DNA of 64,000 nucleotides from Chrysomallon squamiferum (taxonomy: Eukaryota; Mollusca; Gastropoda; Neomphalida; Peltospiridae), in contig CM022666.1 in the NCBI GenBank assembly GCA_012295275.1, positions 15,166,940 to 15,230,939 on the forward strand. Direction: 5' to 3'. The notes below the pieces were generated by a model. That model was not told the origin of the DNA and made no database searches. It worked only from the letters and a program-made list of their open reading frames with translations. The first letter of the stretch is position 1. Each line of letters begins with the position of its first letter. Made by a program: the position numbers and the translations under genes. Shown one piece after another: positions 19,525-34,592 of the stretch.

Positions 19525-21890
19525 TTATGTGAAATAATTAAACTTTTCATTTCAATATTTCTTACTAATTTTATTAAGACCTTTTTGTCTATGAAAACAA
19601 AAGATAAATTCCTGGGTGCTATGAAAAATATTTGGAGATCTTAATCTTACTAGTCAATGCTAAGAATATCTAGAATATTTTTTGAAATACCTGAAAAAGT
19701 TAAAGTTTTAGAAGTATTGTAGTTTAATGTGAATTATTACAAACACACACACACACACACAAGTTGGAAATTTTGTCATATCAATTTATACTTTCTGTTT
19801 TAGAAAATTATTTTTTTCTTGCAGTTTGTCACCAAAAAAAATAAAAAAAATTAACAATTTTATGTATATAAAATCATTAGAATTTAGTGTGTTTTTTGCA
19901 CATTCTAATGTTGATAATTAATGAATTTATGTTTTATAAAATACTTAGTGTATTGATATATAAAAGGGTGCTTTTTAGATCAGCTTATTAAGAAGGTAAC
20001 AATCAAAGTCTTTCAATTATTGTTTTTATTTTTATTTTTTAATAATTACAAATTACTGTTTTATATCTATTGGTACATTCCAGTTTGGTACCTTTTCAAT
20101 TTGTATCTTCAGACAATCCATGCAGTCTTAACATTTTATACAAAAGATGCATAAAATAAATTACATATATCACCTTTATAAGTTATATATTTACACAGAA
20201 TACGCATGCTTGTATATTCTGTTTCTTATAGTTTGTTTTAGTGCTTTGCCAGTGTTTAGTATTTTTTTTTATATATACATTCATTTCTGCCACATTTGTT
20301 AAAATAATTTTTTAAAAATATAATAGAACATTTCAGTAAAATACAACATTTTTGACCTTTTTTGAAGACTGTTGGATGCATTAAAAATTTAGAAACTTTT
20401 TTATATTGTAAAATTTACCATTGTTCAAGTTTGCTATTGTTTTCAGGTTCAAAGATTTAGTTTTAAATCTTGTTTTTCTGCTTGAAAACTTGTATTCATA
20501 ATGAATTATTTTTGTTGGATTGTAATTTTTATATATTTACTAATACATTATTTTGCCATATTTGTGAAATGTAACAGAATTTTCTGAGAAATATCTTCTG
20601 GTTTGTTCTTTTTTCAAAGGTTTTTGTATTTAACTGGAGGGAATTTGTCATAGATTTTGACAGTTTTAAAATTTTGATATTCATTTTGATCATATTAATT
20701 CTTATGAAGTGAATTAATGAATTGTCTTAAATAAATACCTGTCGTTTGATTTTTTTTTTTTTTGAAAATTTAATCACCAATACTGATTAACATGTATGCT
20801 ATATTCAGTTATTGACAATGTTAAGAAGTTTTACTAATATAAATTTTTGCATCATTTATAAAATGCTATTGAATGTTTCATTAAAATTTGTTTTATAAAA
20901 TGCTATGGAATGTTTCACTAATCATTGTTTCTTTCCTGTTTGAAAACTTACAACAAAAGTTATAATTGGATGTTTGAATTGGTGGTGGTAATTTTGTTTA
21001 TTTCTTTTTCATGATTTGTGGATGGATTTTTGTTTATTGTTGCAATTTTTTGGACTTTATTTAATAAACATAATTATATAAAAAAATTCCATTTAAACAG
21101 AAATAATTATTAAAATGCTGCTGTTGATGATGATGATAATAAAAATGTTATGATCACAGACTGTGTATTGTGATTTGTTTATTCACTGAAGGAAGATATA
21201 ATTTGTTTCAGGCAGAAATGTGAAAAACCCTGAGTGTACCTCAGTTAGAACTGATCCTAAAACCTTTCATATTTCAGTGTTGCTAAAACAAGATTCAGCT
21301 GAGAATGAATGAAATTACTTTATGGGTGAATTTTGTTATTTACTCAGATATTTAATTTTTGTTCTATACTTTACAATACAATGACTAAGACAGTTACTTA
21401 ATAACTATTTTAATTAAATAAAAAAATAAAAAAAAAGTTTAAAAATTACTTTTCTTTGTAAGGACTAGCTTTCTCAACATTTTAGAATGCTGATAAACAT
21501 GAATAAATTAGTCTGGTTAATCTGTATTTTCTGTAGAAATAGTCAAATTGATTGTGTACAAATAAAATTATTCAGAATATAAAGATATTTTATTGGGAGT
21601 AAATGATATGTGATAAAAGGTGAAGTAACACATACATAAACACAAACACCTGCTCACTAAATAAGAACAAAAATATAAAAACCAAAATAAATAAATAATA
21701 ATACTTGTAAGATAATTACTGCTACTATTTACTATTACTATTACCACAACCACTAATAATAATAATAATAAGAAAATAATAAAATATTTTAAAATAATGT
21801 AACATTCACTTTAGAGTGAAGATGCACTGAAAAAAATTCAATTTAAAATAAAAACAGGAAACAAATGTAGGTGAAAAATAACATTTATTG
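17211..21890. other. AT-rich intergenic region without a visible gene
   Basis: Very low complexity (poly-T, TTTA and TAAT phrases), one (TTTA)n run at about 19482-19527 and one short (CA)n run at 19743-19760. I see no exon-like GC-richer island, RNA gene or terminal inverted repeats. Part of it could be TMLHE 3'UTR if distal poly(A) sites are used. Confidence 0.5.
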
Positions 21891-21893
21891 ATG

Positions 21894-22045
21894 TCATGAA
21901 GTTACAAACTGACTAGTAGAAATAAACTTCACAATCTCGCCGTTTGTAAGTGTCTGGTATGTACTGTCTTGAAACAGCATCTTCAAGTGAAACTTTGGTT
22001 TAAGTAATGGACCTTCTACCTTTGCAATGGTACATATAATGTTCA
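21894..22045 (-). other. Orphan coding-like segment, possible terminal exon
   Basis: On the minus strand about 41 codons end in TGA at 21894-21896. They read EGPLLKPKFHLKMLFQDSTY, then QTLTNGEIVKFISTSQFVTS. They have mixed codon use in otherwise low-complexity DNA, and AATAAA follows within about 12 bp. A reading frame extends further upstream but is low complexity. A weak acceptor (GGTAG before AAGG) would be in phase 1, which is compatible with WDR44 exon 20. Neither a family nor a partner exon is recognised. It may be an alternative last exon, the end of another gene, a pseudogene remnant, or chance inside the WDR44 3'UTR. Confidence 0.3.
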
Positions 22046-22397
22046 TTTTATAATTATTTCTGGATTTTTTTTTCTTTGGAAAAAAAAAAGAAGAAAAGGT
22101 TAAGTAATTGTTTATCAACATCATAAATATAGAGATAATTAAATAATAATAAAAATAAAATAAAAAATAAAAAAACATCCATATCCATGAAGTAAAATTT
22201 TTCAAATTAACTAGAAAAATGTCTTCTCTATCAAATAATTTTCCTTGAATTTAGTTTCTGGGAACAAGAGAATAATGTCAAAAAACAAATCATTTGCAAA
22301 CTGTACAATAATAATTTAGAGACATAACAACTATTGATATACTTTCATAATAAAAAGAAAAGAAAAAAGCATTATGTCTACATATATAAATATCAAT

Positions 22398-22470
<73 letters not shown>

Positions 22471-22687
22471 GTAAATAATAATTATAAATAAAAATCATTC
22501 TGGAGAGAAATAAAAGATTTTACCACTATGAACTGACGAAAATGAAATTTTAACCCTAGTATACATATCCTCAAACACACCTATTCAGAACTAGTGTATT
22601 AAAGAACATTTAACATTTAAAAAAAAAAAAAACAGAAGAGAGAAGAAAGCCAGGTAGTCACTATATAATAACAGAACTATGAACAGC

Positions 22688-22740
<53 letters not shown>

Positions 22741-24014
22741 AGGATAGAAGAAAAAAAGGGTTAAACAAAAGAAACAAAAGAGACAATGTAACGAGAAAAC
22801 CCAAACATAACTGAACAAGAAATTTAAAAATACAACAAACAAAACTAGAAAATAAACTATTGAACATGCACCATAAACAAGTCATAACATCATACACATC
22901 TATACAAATGTGTTCTTAAATAAATATTTATAAAATTTACACGTGTAAACTACATTCTGTATTTTAAGTTAATCCTAGCTGACATATTTGTCATAAAAAT
23001 CTTTAAAACTTAATATTAACTAATTAATATGGCCATTAATTTATAATTTAAATATATTTTGAGATATACTCATTACAGTTTGTAAAACATATTTTAGTTT
23101 TGGGTTATATTTCGTTATATTCAGATAAAAATAATTTTGTTTTCCCAAAAAAAAAATGTATCTATATTTCCAAAAAAAGAAATATACATATCTTAATATT
23201 CTGAAAAAACTAAATGTTTTTGTTTCTTATTCTTTTCTTTGATCCACAATTGTTTACAAACAGAGTAAAATATAGCTATTTCAGAAATATGGTAATGTGT
23301 GTCATGTGTGTTTATACACACACACACACATATACAAACATATACATACAAGTAATAGTAATATAATATTTGCATTGCATGTTGCATTACTAATTCTGAA
23401 TGGTGAAATCACTTGATGAATATTGAAACATTTTCCATTTTACTTTGATTCTAGTTTGATTGCACATGACAAAAACTATACCAGGTTTTTTATATATATA
23501 TATGTAAAACATTATATAATAATAAAGAAAAATAATAATAGGTAAATAAACAGAAAGAAAGAAATAAAGAAAGAACAAAAAATTATCGCACAGAATACAT
23601 TAGAACATTCAGACAGTGTAAATTTAATTTGTCACTCAACATTTCGTAAATTTTCAAATGTGAAAATTTTTTTTTCTTTTTTCGAAGAATGACAACAATT
23701 TTTTTTTTATCAGTGCAAATGTCAGAAATCATGTACACAATAATAAAACAGTATCACAGGGTTTTGAAGGAACAAACATCTAAACAGTATCCAACATGGT
23801 ACCACATGGTACAACAAGATATAACAACTACAGAGAGATACTATTTACAAACAAAAATATAAATATCCTTTGTTCCATTAACATTACTAATATTAAATAG
23901 TGCCTTTTCAATTTTATTTAAATTATTTATTTATTTTATATAATAAAAGTTTTATTCCATTCGATTAACGGGTTAAAAAATATTCATGCTTAAAAATTAT
24001 GTTTTACTGACCTA

Positions 24015-24072
<58 letters not shown>

Positions 24073-26221
24073 CTTAGAATATTACATAATTAGTTTAGAT
24101 AATAACATTTTAGACAAATATTGGCTTAAGAACAATCAACTATTTAAAATATATATATATATATATCTATATAAAATTTCTGAACAAACAACAGAACATT
24201 TTTAAAACAAGGAATCATTATAAATTCATGTCGTTGTCAAATGTATTTTTTTTTTAACTACAGATTGCAATGTTTAAACATCAGCAGTATTAAAAAATGA
24301 ATAAATGAAAATAAATAACTGGTTACTAATTTTAAAATATTAAAGGTGTCAGAAACAATATTTATTTTTACAACATGTATGTATGTATACGTAGAGATAA
24401 AGGTATTCATGATGGATGTTCAAGGAACTAAGGAATCTTGGTTGTGATAGTAATAATGCAATGCATGATGGGTAAACCTCAAAATGGTTGTCAGAGACAG
24501 GTGACTGTCATTATAAATATCCAAAAAATTAGATTCAACTGTTCACATTTCAATATACATGTAGCTGAGTTATCAAAAATAAAAAATAAAAATTAAAAAC
24601 AATTCTGGTCTTGTTAAAAGTGGCAGTAGGATACAAGGCATTTATCTGACTTAAATAAAATTTTGCTCACATTTAACATTTTCATAATACATGAACTAGA
24701 TTTCTCACTGTGGATACACGTAATGCATTCTTGATACATTCTGACCTGCATTCATTAACAGAAATAAATAAAAATAACCACTAAATTTATATTTCTAATT
24801 TCATATATACATAATAAATGACCTTGTACATACTAATTTAATCTGGAGTGTCATCAACAAAAAGATATAAGCTAATACATATACCTGATTTTTAATTCTC
24901 AAATGCTACGTCACTGAAAATATATGTAAAGTGTACATTTGATGATAGTTAAAGTTAAAAAATGTTATAAATGGCTTTCTAGATACAGATTCTATATATT
25001 TTTGTTATTCCAAATACCTTATAATGGCTTTCTAGATACTTGTTCAGTATCATATACCAATTACTAAGCACCATAATCTTTAAAATATAAACTAATAAAT
25101 ATATTTTTATTTAATTCTCAAAACAGACCGGATTTTAAAGTGAAACTCTGGAGATATGAACAAACAGTCAAAATATTTTATAAATGACTTTCCAAATATT
25201 AATTCTGTATAAAATTCCACTTACTAAACATCAGTCTTTAAAACATCAACTGGTAGATACACTGTTATTTATTTTGGAAAATACAGCACTCTTAAACACA
25301 TTTTTATTTATTTATTGCTGTAAACTTTCAGTCTCTTGTCAGTCAATGATAAACATTCAAAACGTGTTAAACTACAGACAGTGAAGTCCTGAACAGATCT
25401 TTGTCCTTAAAAATAAAGTCATCTAGAAAATAACTGAACTTATTTGTACACACAGACACAGACAGAGACACAGCGACACAGACACACTCACAGACACACA
25501 GAGACACACATAAAGGAGAACATGCCATATTTTTAACAGCTGTCGATACTTATTAATTATAAAAAACATTCACATATAAAAATAATTTAAAAAAAATTCA
25601 AACAGCCTATTGCCATACCACATTGTCTTATTTTAAACTGACACATTTAATGATTTACTACGTCTACTGACTTAAATCTGAACACATTTAATAGTCGTTT
25701 GTTAAATATTTCACTTCTTTCTCTGTGTATTTTATCTAATGCTAATTCTTTTATCAATTCAGACAAATTTAATATTCACTGGTAACTATATTTGTCTTGA
25801 ATCATAGGAACTGACCGATGTTTCTTGCTTAATATTTAATATTATACCACAAACAGAAAATTCTGAAATTATAGAAATGTTTGGAGAGCTTCTCAGATTG
25901 ATGATAATTATAAAACTATATTAAATATACCACACATCACATGCAAGGAGTCTTGAAAAATTCTGAATCACAGAATAATGGTACTTTATAATCAGATACA
26001 CTGTGCAATTGGACACATTCTGTAATCAAACACACTGAGTAAAGAGATACACTTACTAATCAGTAGACTTGAAAATCTGCAATGTCGTATTTCAACTGCT
26101 CACTGTGATATATAAATATTTTTTTTTTCCCTGTCCAGTATAAAACTCTACATTCTAAACTTCGTCACTTTGTACACAACTTTTAACAATGGTTCAGGTT
26201 TACTTGAGGTATAAAAAATTC
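22046..26221 (-). other. Probable long AT-rich 3' flank/3'UTR of WDR44
   Basis: No exon chain is seen on either strand. It holds (AT)n plus (AAAT)n at about 22415-22475, (GT)24 at 22689-22737, (AAT)n at about 24017-24070 and a CAGACA/GACACA repeat at about 25450-25510. A poly(A) signal candidate on the minus strand lies next to the orphan segment at about 21880. Confidence 0.45.
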
Positions 26222-27143
26222 TCACAACTTTTGTGGGTAATTTCGCACAACCTTTATGGTTCCTGTGAAATCGGCAGAGATGATTATCTCCCCTAAAACA
26301 CTCTCCGCTTCGGATTTTGCGCCTCCTGGTTCTTTGGTTTCGACACTGGGATAGAAGAGTGATGCATTTGGTGCAAATATTGCTACTGTTGCTACTGCAT
26401 TGTGTACTGAAAAGAAAAGAGAGAAAAATAAGTACACCTTGCTATTTATTTATTTATTTATTTATTTATTTATGTCCTAAAGGCCAAAAAGAACACATGG
26501 CAAAACTTGACAAAACCAAAAACTAACCTAAAACAACCACAACAGACCTAAAAAAAAAATATATATTTTTTTTAAAAAGTAAGTAATTAAATAAATAAAT
26601 AAATAAATAAATATAACTATAACAAACCTACACTCTAAATCCCTTTTATATTAATAAAATGTAAAATAAACTTCGAATTAAAGAAAAACAAAATAAACTT
26701 TTAAAAATAATATTATTAAAAAAAATATAAAAAAATAAATAAAAAAAATTCTGTTTGGAATGGGAAAAAGGCAGAGCATCCAACCTTTAATGGCTTCCCA
26801 GTAGTCGTTCCTGTCTCTGCGCGCTGCGGACAGTTTGAAGTCATGTCGCGTTTTCCACACGTAGATAAAATGATCCTCAGAGCCGCAGATTATGTACTTT
26901 CCAGACGGGCTGCGCAAAATAAAAATAAAATAATAGTAAAATAATAAAATCAAATAAACAAATAAATATATAAAAATAAAATAATCAAAAAATAAATAAT
27001 AAAAATAAAATAAACAAAAAATAAATAAGTATTGAAAAAAAAAATTAATAAGTAATGAAAAAATTAATAAATAAAATAAAACAAAACATTACATCCCTTT
27101 CCAATGGAATTAATAATATTAATTTTTAATTTTTTCTTCTATA

Positions 27144-27204
<61 letters not shown>

Positions 27205-28380
27205 AATAATAAAAATAATACTCAACAACAACAATAATAATTAAAAAAAAAAGAGTAAAATAATGATAATAATAATAATACAACTATAAAAACAAAAAAT
27301 AATAATAATAAAACAATAAATAACAGTAGCAATAACAATAATAAAAACGTAAATAATAATAGCAACAATAATAATAATAATACAGTTATAAAAAATAATA
27401 AATAAATAACAATAATTATAATAAAAGAGAAGAATGTGTTAGAAGACCTAAGACTGGCTTTGATCTGGCTGCTGGTGTTAGTCGCACCCTTGTATTTGAC
27501 AGACAGAGTGAGGTCACGCAGGTCATACAGTCGAATTCTCGAATCATTTGACGTTACCAGCATCTGCATAACACAATTTACAATCACTTACAATCCACTT
27601 TTTATTATTTATTTATTTTTAAATAATAAATACTGATAAAACAAAAAATAAAGTTATTAATTTATTTTAATTTTTTAATTTTTTATTATGCATGGGAAAA
27701 TCGAAAGAATAAATTAATATTTGCAAGAATTAATTTTATGTCTAAATATTAATGCAATTTTATTATTATTATTTTTTAAAATTTTTAAAATTATTTTTAT
27801 TTGTGTGTTTACAAGAAAATCTATTATTTTAAATATTGGATAGATATTGATTTATTTTAAAAATTATTGTTGTTGTTATTATTATTCATTACACTGGTTT
27901 TTCATTTTTCATGACATCATTACAACTAATGCAATGCAATTAAATTCTTGATTTCTTTTTCACATTGATTTGCATGAAATAACCTAATAAATGAGAAAAA
28001 CATCAACTTCATTTTTTTATATGTATTTTTTTATTTCTTAACAAACTTTAACATAGGCAAAGACTTGTCTATGACCAGTTAGAAATTAAAATTAAAGTTT
28101 AATAATAACATGGAAAGGACACAAAAGATATTTTGTCCAAGTCTTACGAGATATTTTAAAAAGAAAACAGCTGTGTAATAATGTACTGTTGTAAGACAAA
28201 CTGTTTACCTTGTTGTCAGACAAAGGCTCAATTCCTGTTATTTTGTGACCTTTGGCATTTCGACCCCTGGTTGACCTCACGTGAATCTGTGTGAAGTACT
28301 TCAAGTGCTGCAATAAAAAATTGAAATGTGAAAAGATATGAAAAGAAATAAAATATTTGAAAATAAAATAATAATAATAA

Positions 28381-28411
<31 letters not shown>

Positions 28412-30017
28412 AAGAAGAAGAAGAAGAAGAAGAAGAAGAAGAAGAAGAAGAAGAAGAAGAAGAAGAAGAAGAAGAAGAAGAAGAAGAAGAAGAAGAAGAA
28501 GAAGAAGAAGAAGAAGAAGAAGAAGAAGAAGAAGAAGAAGAAGAAGAAGAAGAAGAAGAAGAAGAAATAATAAGAATAATAAATAATAAAAACCACACCA
28601 AAAAATAACACTGAAACAGAATCTGTCAGAAAGATATGCCAGTTATATGAAAACAGTTACAAAATAAATTACCAAAAGTAACTGATAAACAATTCAAGTT
28701 TATATAAAATAAGAACAAGAACAAAATTAAAAAAAAAAAATTAACAATTTCTTTAGAAAATAAATTTAAATCAGATGGAATCTATACATCTATAACGATA
28801 CAGAAGCTAAAAAATAAAGTGCAAAATAACAATTTAAAACAATCAGATGAAACTCTAAAAGAACATTCTTTACTCTAACTCTTGAATTTGTTTTCATTTA
28901 TTATTTTCTCATTAATTACAATGCATACATTAAGTAACAATCTATGGAAAAAATACCAGCTCTCATCCTTTCTAACAACTTTGCTATAAACTTTGCTACT
29001 ACAAACTTTATCATTATCAAAGATTGGCTGCCAGTAATACCTCTGTTGTGTAGAAGATGCATCTGCCGTCATAGGTTCCCACCACTGCGTATTTTCCTTT
29101 GCTGACGAAGTTGGCGGTGGTGATCAGACTGCCTGCCTGCCCGACCTCGTTCCACATCGTCACCTTCTTGTCCGGAATGTTCCACAGTCGCAGCTTCCCG
29201 TCCAGAGACCCACTCAGAAAGTAGCGATCATCCTGAAGTGAAAAAAACAACAGCTTTTGTTATTAACAGACGTAAATTTAAAATTAAATAATAACGTAAC
29301 TAATAAAATAGAAGTAAATTTAAAAAAAAGATTAAAAAAAAAAAAAAAAAAAAAAAATCCCCCAAAAAATAATTAAAAATAAAACAAATAATAATAATAA
29401 TAATAAAATTAAAAAACACAAATAAGAATAATTATCTCCTTTATTTCTTTAGTGCACACATACACCAGTATGAATAAATAGTCTAAAAAAAAAAATTTCA
29501 CAATGTCATTATAAATATCAAAAAAATTATATTCACCTGTTAGTTATTATTAAGTTATTATCTCACATTTTTTTCAATTCTGACTACAGAAAATGGCAAA
29601 AATCTAAATATCTTTAACCAGTTCTCTTGTTTGTTGCTATCCTTCTTTAACCCTGAGTAACTAGTAAACCCAAAACATCTAGACTATTTCTTCCTATTAC
29701 ACTTTTAACACTTAGAACGAAAACTGTGATTTAAACATGAATAAAAACACAAAGATTTCATTTACAGTGAATCTGCTGTCACGAGCCAAGTTTTACCTTT
29801 GGGTGGAAGACGATGGTGGTGACGAAGTCGATGTGTTGAAATGTACACAGACATTCCCGTCTGGACATGTGCCACAGTCTGACCGTCTTGTCCATCGATG
29901 AACTCAGAATGAAATAATTCTTTAAAAGAAAAACAATTTAATATAATTAAAATGAAAAACGCAATACTTATTAAATAATAAAAAATAATAAAAAAATAAT
30001 AATAATAATAAAAATTA

Positions 30018-30087
<70 letters not shown>

Positions 30088-31132
30088 TTAAATAATAATA
30101 ATAATAAAAAAATAAAAAAAATATATATAATAAATGTTTTTATAAAAAGGTATTTAAAAAAAAAAATGAACTAAGAAATGATTATCACATCAAAACAATA
30201 ATAAATAAAATAAAATGAAACAAAACGAAACAAAACAAAACAAAACAAAACAAAACAAAACAATATCAAATCAAATAAAACAAAATAAAATTAAGGCTGT
30301 TTGTTGAAATGTTTTTCCTTTCAGTGAAAGAGATAAAAGTTTAATTTACCTTTGACCACGAAACGTCTAAAAGGTCAGCAGCGTGACCTCTGTAACAGCA
30401 CAACGGCTTCTTCATGAATGGAGCAATCTCATCATCAGCTTCGTCATCTTCCAGATGTGACTGGAAAAAAACATTTAAAAAAGTAATCTCAACTCTTCTC
30501 TCTTTAGTATTACTATTTGTGTTTTCTTTTTGTTGACATTTTGCTTTTATTATTGTTTTACTATTTGTATTGTTATTATAATTTATTATTATTATTGTTG
30601 TTGTTTCTATTAATACTATTATTATTATTATTCTAATCACATATTATCATTTATTTATTATTTATTTATTTATTTATTTTTTTATCATCTGCTAGTTTTA
30701 AATTTTGGTTTTAAAGAGTAAGATACTGTAATTTTATCAAAGTTACATAAATATAATTTCAGTCAGTGATTATACATTGTGTATAAAGTTCTAAATCTGT
30801 TCTTGGCCATTATTTATATTAAAGCTATCCCAAAATGAAGCTTTTCCATTATATTGTGTATTTTATTTCAGGACAGTGTTATGTCAAAGTTTTATAAGAC
30901 TGAGTACTCACAGATGCATCAGTAACACTGGACGCAGTTTCCGAGGAAACAGAAGTGAGACTTTCTTGAGAGTTAGCTGGTGACATTGACACTGAAATAA
31001 ATAAAAATAAATAAAACAACAAAAAACAACAACAACAACAACAATAAATATAACAATATTAATAAAAAATACAATTAATACAAAATCAATAAGTGTAACA
31101 GTAAGATGAAGAAAATAACAACAATAAATAAA

Positions 31133-31172
<40 letters not shown>

Positions 31173-32051
31173 TAAATAATAATAATAACAAAAACAATAA
31201 CAATAACAATAACAATAATATTTATAAATAATGTTAGGTAATGATGATATTGATGGAACAGTAACAACATCATTCAAAATGCAAGAAACATCATCATCAT
31301 CATCATTAAAATGATTCTAATACTGTTAGTAACAAAAATGACGAAAAGGACATGCAATCTTTGTATTTACAATCATATCATACAAATTACAATAACTTTA
31401 TCATTTAGATTATATCTAACTGAATTAAAAAACAGAGCAAGGTATCAATAATTCATATACAGTACACATAATTCTGAAAGTATCAACACAACAACAGTTA
31501 ATTTTAATTATCAAAGTTTAATTTTGTTTTTACCTGCTGCATATTTTTTCCTGAGGTCGTTAAAGTAGGAGTAAGCAGACTTGAGAACCCAGATTTTTAA
31601 AATCCCATCCTGACCTCCAGTAGCCAGCAACCTTCCACAAGGAGAGAACTTCATAGACCAAATAGCACCCTGGATAACAACGATAATGATAACAATGATA
31701 ATAGTGATAATGATGATAATATTGATAATAACAATAATATTGATAATAATGATAATATTGATAATGATAATGATAATATTGATAATAATGATAACAGTGA
31801 TAATGATGATAACAATGATAATAACGATAATATTGATAATGATAACAATGATAATAACGATAATAGTTGATAATGATAATATTGATAAAAAACGATAATA
31901 GTGATAATGATGATAACAATGACAACAATGATAATATTGATAATAATCATAATAATGATAACAATGACAATAATATTGATAATAATGATAATGATGAAAA
32001 TTACAGTAGTAGTACTAACAGTGACTGCAGTAGTGGTATAATAATAATAAG

Positions 32052-32086
<35 letters not shown>

Positions 32087-34557
32087 CAATAACAATAACA
32101 ATAACAATAACAATAGTAATAATAACAATAATACTAACAGTTTGTAATAAAAGTAATAATAGTAAAATAATAATATAACAGTAAGAAGAGCAAGAAGACT
32201 AAAAGAAGTGACTTACAACATGTTCACCACTGAGTTCCTGTAACATTCTGATTTGTGCAAAGTCATATGGACCTTTATTACTGTTTGAGGATTTTATCTG
32301 AAAAAAAAAAAAAAAATAAAATAATAAATAAATAAGTAAAGAAAGAAATGAATGAATAGATGAATGAATAATTAAAAAATAAGTAAATACTAACTAAACA
32401 ACTAAATGAATATATCTAATGAATAAATAAAGTAAAGTAAAGTAAAGTAAAAAAAAAAAAAAATAAAAGCATCTTTGTTACTTTAGAATATTTTCCATCT
32501 ACTGGCTTATTATTTTTTTTACTCAAATGTTCCCAAATAATTTTGACCTGAGATCAAAGTATGAACCATGCTGAAACTTCAACACCAACAGGCATCTATC
32601 TATTCAAAAAATATTTTACAAGTTATGTTATTGTTTTTTCTTTGTTATTTACCTTGAATATTTTGCCATCGACTGAGACTTCCTCTTCGACATCTCCCTC
32701 ATCCCCACGTAGAACTAGAAAATAAAAATCAGGTAAAATATTTAACATTAAGATCCACAACATCATTGAAATAAAGTAATTATTAGATGAAATTCTTCAG
32801 TGTCTCCTATCATCTTCACACAAAAAACATTCATGTCAGGTAAAAACATATGGAAACAAATATTAAAAAGTTTCAAAAATATATTTTAAGATCTTACCTT
32901 GATCTGCAACATTTTTCACTTTTCTTGCTGTTCTGCTTAATAATTTCTTTAACTTCTTCCTGTTATAAGGACAAATATTTGACAATTTTACTTTTGAGTA
33001 CTTTTTATCTAACTTTCCATTAAAATGTTTTCTTTTATAACACTGTAACTGTAAATGAAATCAAATGTTTTGTTTCCTATATTCACCATCTAATGGTTTT
33101 TAATATACAGTGAAACTCAGTTTGTCTCTAAAATTTATTGCAGTGATTAAATAAAAAATACTTTGTTTTCATGTCCTTTCAATGTGCATGCATTGATAAG
33201 TATGTGAATGTATGTTAATCAATTTTTATTTTAACATTAAGACTTATATAATGCTGAAATCTATTTAAATATCTCACACACACACACACACACACACTCA
33301 CTCATATACAACTAAAATGAACCAAAAAACAAAATGTTTACAAAATATCTGCTTTTAAAATTTCAAAAATTACTGTTTTCATATTACATCATTGATTTTC
33401 CAACAAATCTTACAATAATTTGTCATTTTACTTTCCTATAACAACACAGGAAGCAACACTTTGTCTATATCAAAGCTTAGTGTCTGTACTGAAGACAAAA
33501 CAAGATTTTCACAAGTTTTTTTCAGTAGCAGACAGAAAGCTTTAATAATGACAAAGTTTTGCTTCCTGGTTCACAGTTAATTTGACATGTCTCTACAGCA
33601 AAAGCTATTAAAAGAACTGGAATGTGTGTCTATATCATTTGTCATATTAACTGCTTATAAATCAAGAAAACAAGATAGGTGCTGTACGTTGCAAACTGGG
33701 ATATCTCAGTGAAAACAAGACATTTCTGTAACTGTATGAAATAATTTTTTTTTTTTATGTTATGCTTTTTGTTGTTATGTGATGTAACACTGACACATTA
33801 CTCAGGTTTTCTAATCATGTAATCTTACGTTTTCTTGGTAGTTCGACTGGAAATTGAACTGGAGAAGGAACTGACAGAGATCGTGTCCTCATCAGAGGAC
33901 AAGTTATAATGACTGTCTCTGAAATTAAAAAAATTATTTTTAGGCAAAGCTGACAGATGAATAATTTATTTTGCTAATTATTTCTATTTAAATAAATTAT
34001 TAAAAAGAAATATAAGAACAAAAATAAAAAAATAAATAAAAAGATTTAAAGTAAAAGAAAAAAAAAGAAAATGAATGTCAAAGGGAAATATATGTAGTAT
34101 GTCAACATAAAACAAACTCTTGACAGTATGATAAAGAACAGGAAAAAAGAACTGTATGAATACATGTGACACACCCACATATCCATACCCAGAGAGAGAA
34201 AGAGAGAGAGAGATGAAACAGTCACAGACAGCAACCCAAACATTTTTAAGGTTTTTTTTTGAAAATAAGTATCTTTAAAAACTCCTTCACTACTATATAA
34301 ATAACCTTTAAAACAAAAAAAAAAAAAAAAAAAATCTTCAAAATAATAATTAAAAAAAACTTTTAAAATAATTTAATAAAAAAAAAAAAACTTAAAATAT
34401 TTTAAAAAAAAATACCCTTTAAATTCTTTGGTTCTCTGCACAATGTGAAGGTCGACCGGGTTGATGCACTGAGGTAACTCTTCTGCAGCTTTACTGAGAG
34501 GAATTTCCTCCCCTGTGTCCAGGTTCTTAATGAAGAATGACTCCAGTATTTCCTACA

Positions 34558-34592
<35 letters not shown>

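Noticed and set aside
28092-28611. Long poly-Ser, poly-Phe and poly-Arg reading frames
   Set aside because: All are translations of the GAA/TTC microsatellite.
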